Shown here piece after piece: positions 11,881 through 14,280 of a DNA stretch of 14,280 nucleotides. The notes beneath the pieces are model-generated. The model had not been told where the DNA came from, ran no database searches, and saw only the letters and a program-made list of their open reading frames with translations. A program made the position numbers and the translations under genes. Position 1 is the stretch's first letter. Every line of letters starts with the position of its first letter. The DNA is from Phenylobacterium aquaticum. GTDB lineage: Bacteria; Pseudomonadota; Alphaproteobacteria; Caulobacterales; Caulobacteraceae. Location: the NCBI RefSeq assembly GCF_947378715.1, contig NZ_CANCLE010000104.1, forward strand, positions 1 through 14,280, in the 5' to 3' direction.

Positions 11881-12840
11881 ATGACGCGGACAAGACATCT
11901 CCTCGGCCTGGCGGCCGCCTGCCTTCTGGCGCTTCCGGCCGTGGCCCAGGCGCCGCCCGCGCCGGACCCCAATGATCCCGACGCCGTACTGGTCGAGGAG
12001 CTGGTGGTCACCGCCCGGGATCGCGGCCCGGCCTGGTGGCGGGTCTCGGACGGCGATTCGACCGTCTATGTGCTGGGCGTGCCGTCCAACATGCCCAAGA
12101 GCTTCGCCTGGGACGACGCGGTGCTCGAACGCCGGCTGACGGGCGCCAACCGGGTGATCCTGCCGTTCAACAATGTCGGGGTGGGTGTGCTGGGCGCCCC
12201 AGGGGTGCTGTTCGACCTCGCCCGCATGAAATCCAAGACCCCGATCGAGGAGACGCTGGACCCGGCGCTGAGGGCCCGCTTCGTCGCCGCCCGCACCCGG
12301 GTCGGCCAGCCCGCCAAGCGCTACGCCCTGAAGAACGGCCTGGCCGCGGGCATATTGCTGGTCTCCGACTATCGCGAGGCCGCTCACATCACCGCCGCCG
12401 ATCCAGCCAAGACCATCGCCCGCCTGGCCAAGGCCCGGAAGCTGAAGATCGAGACCAAGGTCTATCCCCTGGGGCCGATCATGGGCGCCGCGCTCCGGAC
12501 CTCGCCGGCGGCCCAGCGGGCCTGCCTGGACGATGCGCTCGATGAGGTGGAGGCTGGTGAGGGCAGCGCGCGCCGCGCCGCCCAGGCCTGGGCCGAGGGC
12601 GAAGTGCGCGCGGCGCTGGGCGGCGAGCGGGGCTATGAGAAGTGCCTGAACGCCGCGCCCGGGGCCGGCGATCTCGACGCCCGGTTGAAGGCCGATCAGG
12701 CCGGCGCCATAGCGGCGGCCCTGAAGCAGCCAGGCCACGCCGTGGCGGTGGTGCAGCTACGCCCCTTGCTGGCCCAGGGTGGGGTGCTGGACCGCCTGCG
12801 CGCCCAGGGCTTCACGGTGAAGACGCCGGGCGAGGAGTAG
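11881..12840 (+). CDS. Exported TraB/GumN-fold protein lacking the metal motifs
   Basis: A 319-residue protein with a clear Sec signal peptide (residues 1-24, cut after AQA), so it is periplasmic or surface-exposed. After a Pro/Asp-rich spacer, PAWWRVSDGDSTVYVLG (50-66) matches the opening strands of TraB/GumN family proteins, whose members usually continue with a GTIH-type motif. Here the matching site reads GVPS (66-69). The second GxxH of the family, near the C-terminus, is replaced by VVQLRPLL (290-297) before GVLDRLRAQGFTV. Both histidines thought to bind metal in the Tiki-like proteases are therefore missing, suggesting a non-enzymatic member. Cys215 and Cys255 could form a disulfide. 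The ATG at 11881 gives an ideal signal peptide. The gene diverges from mutL and converges on bamF. Family call is good; the role is unknown. Confidence 0.85.
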   Translation: MTRTRHLLGLAAACLLALPAVAQAPPAPDPNDPDAVLVEELVVTARDRGPAWWRVSDGDSTVYVLGVPSNMPKSFAWDDAVLERRLTGANRVILPFNNVGVGVLGAPGVLFDLARMKSKTPIEETLDPALRARFVAARTRVGQPAKRYALKNGLAAGILLVSDYREAAHITAADPAKTIARLAKARKLKIETKVYPLGPIMGAALRTSPAAQRACLDDALDEVEAGEGSARRAAQAWAEGEVRAALGGERGYEKCLNAAPGAGDLDARLKADQAGAIAAALKQPGHAVAVVQLRPLLAQGGVLDRLRAQGFTVKTPGEE

Positions 12841-12850
12841 AAAATGGCCT

Positions 12851-12888
12851 GCTCTCCCCCAAGACGCGCTTCGCGCCGGGGGAGGAGC
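12851..12888. terminator. Strong hairpin between convergent TraB-like and bamF genes
   Basis: CTCCCCC (12854-12860) and GGGGGAG (12878-12884) pair, with an inner GCGCTTCGCGC mini-hairpin (12866-12876). It lies 13 bases after the TraB-like stop and 11 bases from the bamF stop. The 'AAAA' at 12841-12844 becomes a short T-run on the minus strand, so termination may be best for bamF. The sequence also looks like a REP-type intergenic palindrome. Confidence 0.5.
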
Positions 12889-12895
12889 GTGAGCT

Positions 12896-13453
12896 CTACA
12901 GGCCCGGTAGCTTGAACCGGGTCGGCTTGGTGCGGGCGATGATCACCGGCTTGTCGCCGAGCACGGTCTTGATCCGGGCTTCCTCGGACACCGCGTCCAC
13001 GGGCGCGGGCGTGTCGCCCTCGGCCATGGTCGGGCCGGCGGCCTTGGGCTGCCCGGCCTTCCAGAACATGACCTTGTCGGCCCAGCTCTTGTCCTTGTGG
13101 GCGATATCGCCGTTCTCGTCGTCGACCACGAAGCGGATCAGCGGGTCGGCCTTGTCGGCGCCGGCCTTGGCGACCAGCATCTTTTCGCCGTCGGACCGGT
13201 CCTGGGCCTCGCGGACGCCCAGCAGGGCGGCGCGGGCGGCGCTTTCAGGCTGCAGCTCCTGCGGGCGCGGCTCACCGGGGGCCGGCGGGCGCAGGGCGTA
13301 GTCAGGCGGCACCACCAGGGGGGCCTTGGCGACGACGCGGAATTCATCGGGGGTGACCTTGGTCATGCCCAGGGCCTTGCGGGTGGATTGGCACCCGGCC
13401 AGACCCACGGCCCCGACAAGGGCGGTCATAACGATCACTCGGTTCAGACGCAT
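12896..13453 (-). CDS. bamF: BamF-like (DUF3035) outer-membrane lipoprotein
   Basis: A 185-residue lipoprotein. The signal peptide MRLNRVIVMTALVGAVGLAGC ends in the lipobox LAGC with lipidated Cys21; the next residue is Gln, so sorting to the outer membrane is expected. The family signature follows: TPDEFRVVAKAPLVVPPDY (34-52) and LRPPAPGEPRPQE (54-66), then a charged, largely disordered region to the end. DUF3035 proteins are known in alphaproteobacteria as the BamF subunit of the outer-membrane beta-barrel assembly machine, where they stand in for BamC. The ATG at 13453 is chosen because it begins the signal peptide; upstream residues in the open frame are not signal-like. It follows lspA on the same strand after 79 bases, a conserved neighbour, and LspA would process its own neighbour's product. 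A separate promoter candidate precedes it. Confidence 0.82.
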   Translation of the reverse strand: MRLNRVIVMTALVGAVGLAGCQSTRKALGMTKVTPDEFRVVAKAPLVVPPDYALRPPAPGEPRPQELQPESAARAALLGVREAQDRSDGEKMLVAKAGADKADPLIRFVVDDENGDIAHKDKSWADKVMFWKAGQPKAAGPTMAEGDTPAPVDAVSEEARIKTVLGDKPVIIARTKPTRFKLPGL

Positions 13454-13499
13454 GAAGTACAGGCTCCGTAGGGCCGCCCCCGGCCGGGAAGGAAAGATC

Positions 13500-13526
13500 G
13501 ATAGCGCAAACGGCAAAATACGCCAA
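13500..13526 (-). promoter_or_regulatory. Candidate Caulobacter-type promoter for bamF
   Basis: On the minus strand, TTGGCG (complement of 13521-13526), 15 bases, then GCTATC (complement of 13500-13505), close to the Caulobacter housekeeping consensus TTGaCGs / GCTAnAwC. It lies between the lspA stop and bamF start, so bamF may be transcribed on its own as well as from ileS-lspA. Confidence 0.4.
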
Positions 13527-13532
13527 CGCGCA

Positions 13533-14048
13533 TTAGCTCGCCTTGGGTTCGCGACGCGCGGAATCCAGCAGCAGGCAGATGACGCCGATCGTGATGGCGC
13601 TGTCGGCGACATTGAAAACCCAGGGGAAAAAGCCCAGTCGGGTGACGTCGATGAAGTCCACCACCGCCCCGAACCGCACCCGGTCGATGGCGTTGCCGAT
13701 GGCCCCGCCGATCACCAGACCCAGCCCCAGGCCCATGAAGGGCCGTTCCGCCCTGCGGGTCCAGGCGGCAAGCAGGGCCGCGACCCCCAGGGAAAAGGCC
13801 GTCAGTCCCCAGCGCAGCAGGTCCTCATTGCCGCGCAGCAGACCGAAACTCATGCTGCGGTTCCAGACCATGGTCAGGCTCAGAGGCCCAGCCACCGGTA
13901 CGGTGATCCGCAGCGGCAGGTTCAGCCCCTCCAGGATCCAGACCTTGCTGATCTGGTCGAGCAGGATGGTCGCCGCCGCCAGGCCATAGGCGATCCAGCC
14001 CAGGGGCGTGGCGAAGGGCGCAGGCGAGGCCGGTGTGTCCTCAGCCAC
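13533..14048 (-). CDS. lspA: Lipoprotein signal peptidase (signal peptidase II)
   Basis: Inner-membrane aspartyl protease that removes signal peptides from lipid-modified prolipoproteins. From the GTG at 14048 it has 171 residues and four predicted membrane helices (about 15-34, 56-72, 80-98, 145-162). Conserved parts: LLDQISKVW (29-37), VWNRSMSFGLL (61-71), GGAIGNAIDRVRFG (114-127) with catalytic Asp122, VDFID (130-134), and FNVADSAI (145-152) with catalytic Asp149. Start choice: the GTG at 14048 overlaps the ileS stop by 8 bases, the usual coupling distance; an upstream GTG at 14084 would give 183 residues and a 44-base overlap. No clear Shine-Dalgarno precedes either, consistent with translational coupling to ileS. 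The bamF lipoprotein gene follows. Confidence 0.95.
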   Translation of the reverse strand: MAEDTPASPAPFATPLGWIAYGLAAATILLDQISKVWILEGLNLPLRITVPVAGPLSLTMVWNRSMSFGLLRGNEDLLRWGLTAFSLGVAALLAAWTRRAERPFMGLGLGLVIGGAIGNAIDRVRFGAVVDFIDVTRLGFFPWVFNVADSAITIGVICLLLDSARREPKAS

Positions 14049-14280
14049 GGGCGGCGTCCCAGGCGGCCACGGCCTCGGCGTCACGCAGCGACAGGTCCGG
14101 ATAGCGCGGGTCGGAGCCGACCTCCGGCAGGATGCGCCAGGACCGGGCGCACTTGCGGCCCTCGGCCTTCAGCGGTTCGACGGCGACGCCGGGAACCTCG
14201 GCCAGGCGGAAGGCCTCGGCCGGGCCCTCGCCTTGCGAGAGGACAGCCTGGCTGGTGCGGAACACCTCGGCGGCGTCCAG
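14041..14280 (-). CDS. ileS: Isoleucine-tRNA ligase, C-terminal end (5' part outside window)
   Basis: Only the last 79 residues of isoleucyl-tRNA synthetase are present; the frame is open to the window edge. The visible segment has VFRTSQAVL (6-14), then GVAVEPLKAEGRKCARSWRI and LPEVGSDPRYPDLSLRDAEAV, the position of the C-terminal zinc-finger region of bacterial IleRS. In E. coli this region has four cysteines in two CxxC pairs; here only one cysteine remains (KCARSW) and the second pair reads LSLRDA. The ending AWDAARG is followed by TGA (14041-14043). The identification rests on this signature and on the classic ileS-lspA order, in which lspA starts within the ileS stop region. With so little of the protein in view, confidence is slightly below certain. 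Confidence 0.9.
   Translation of the reverse strand: MDAAEVFRTSQAVLSQGEGPAEAFRLAEVPGVAVEPLKAEGRKCARSWRILPEVGSDPRYPDLSLRDAEAVAAWDAARG

Noticed and set aside
1..14280. Mobile element, prophage, CRISPR or RNA gene
   Set aside because: No transposase, integrase, terminal repeats, spaced direct repeats, tRNA cloverleaf or rRNA segment could be seen; tandem repeats in rluB are coding.

Overview
The window reads as ordinary chromosome from a high-GC alphaproteobacterium, most likely a member of the Caulobacteraceae (Caulobacter/Phenylobacterium type). Reasons: the ileS-lspA-bamF(DUF3035) order, a MerR regulator closely resembling Caulobacter SkgA, a MutL carrying the endonuclease motif (the type found where MutH is absent), tadA-rluB-rsmD clustering, and several candidate promoters of the Caulobacter TTGnCG / GCTAnAnC kind. 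I see no rRNA, tRNA, CRISPR array, transposase, prophage or plasmid gene. The genus is an inference from protein resemblance.

Bases 1-5113: the 3' part of amn (AMP nucleosidase) runs into a convergent alpha/beta hydrolase, with both stop codons inside one CTAG. A plus-strand series follows: a 60-aa cysteine-rich oxidoreductase-like small protein, a Tyr/dual-specificity phosphatase, a class V aminotransferase (alanine/ureidoglycine-glyoxylate type), a 54-aa small protein, and a Tat-exported dienelactone-hydrolase-like protein.

Bases 5110-8600: tadA (minus) and rluB (plus) diverge with start codons that nearly touch or overlap. RluB has a disordered tail of about 310 residues whose last 140 bases lie antisense to the 3' end of an enoyl-CoA hydratase gene. 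That gene is divergent from rsmD and sits between rluB and rsmD, which are usually adjacent.

Bases 8586-9927: a YjhX-family toxin-like gene (minus, TTG start, no visible antitoxin) diverges from an SkgA/TipA-class MerR regulator. The 258-base gap holds a perfect 16-base palindrome flanked by symmetric TCGCGA sites, and the regulator gene has a well-placed internal start that would yield the ligand-binding domain alone. This is the most interesting part of the window.

Bases 9928-14280: mutL (minus) diverges from a TraB/GumN-fold exported protein that has lost both of its family's GxxH motifs. It converges, across a GC-rich hairpin, on a minus-strand group: ileS 3' end, lspA, bamF. IleRS charges tRNA-Ile; LspA and BamF act in lipoprotein maturation and outer-membrane protein assembly. 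Convergent or divergent gene pairs are unusually common here, and several overlap. I found no clearly new multi-gene system; the best leads are single-locus regulatory and overlap features.
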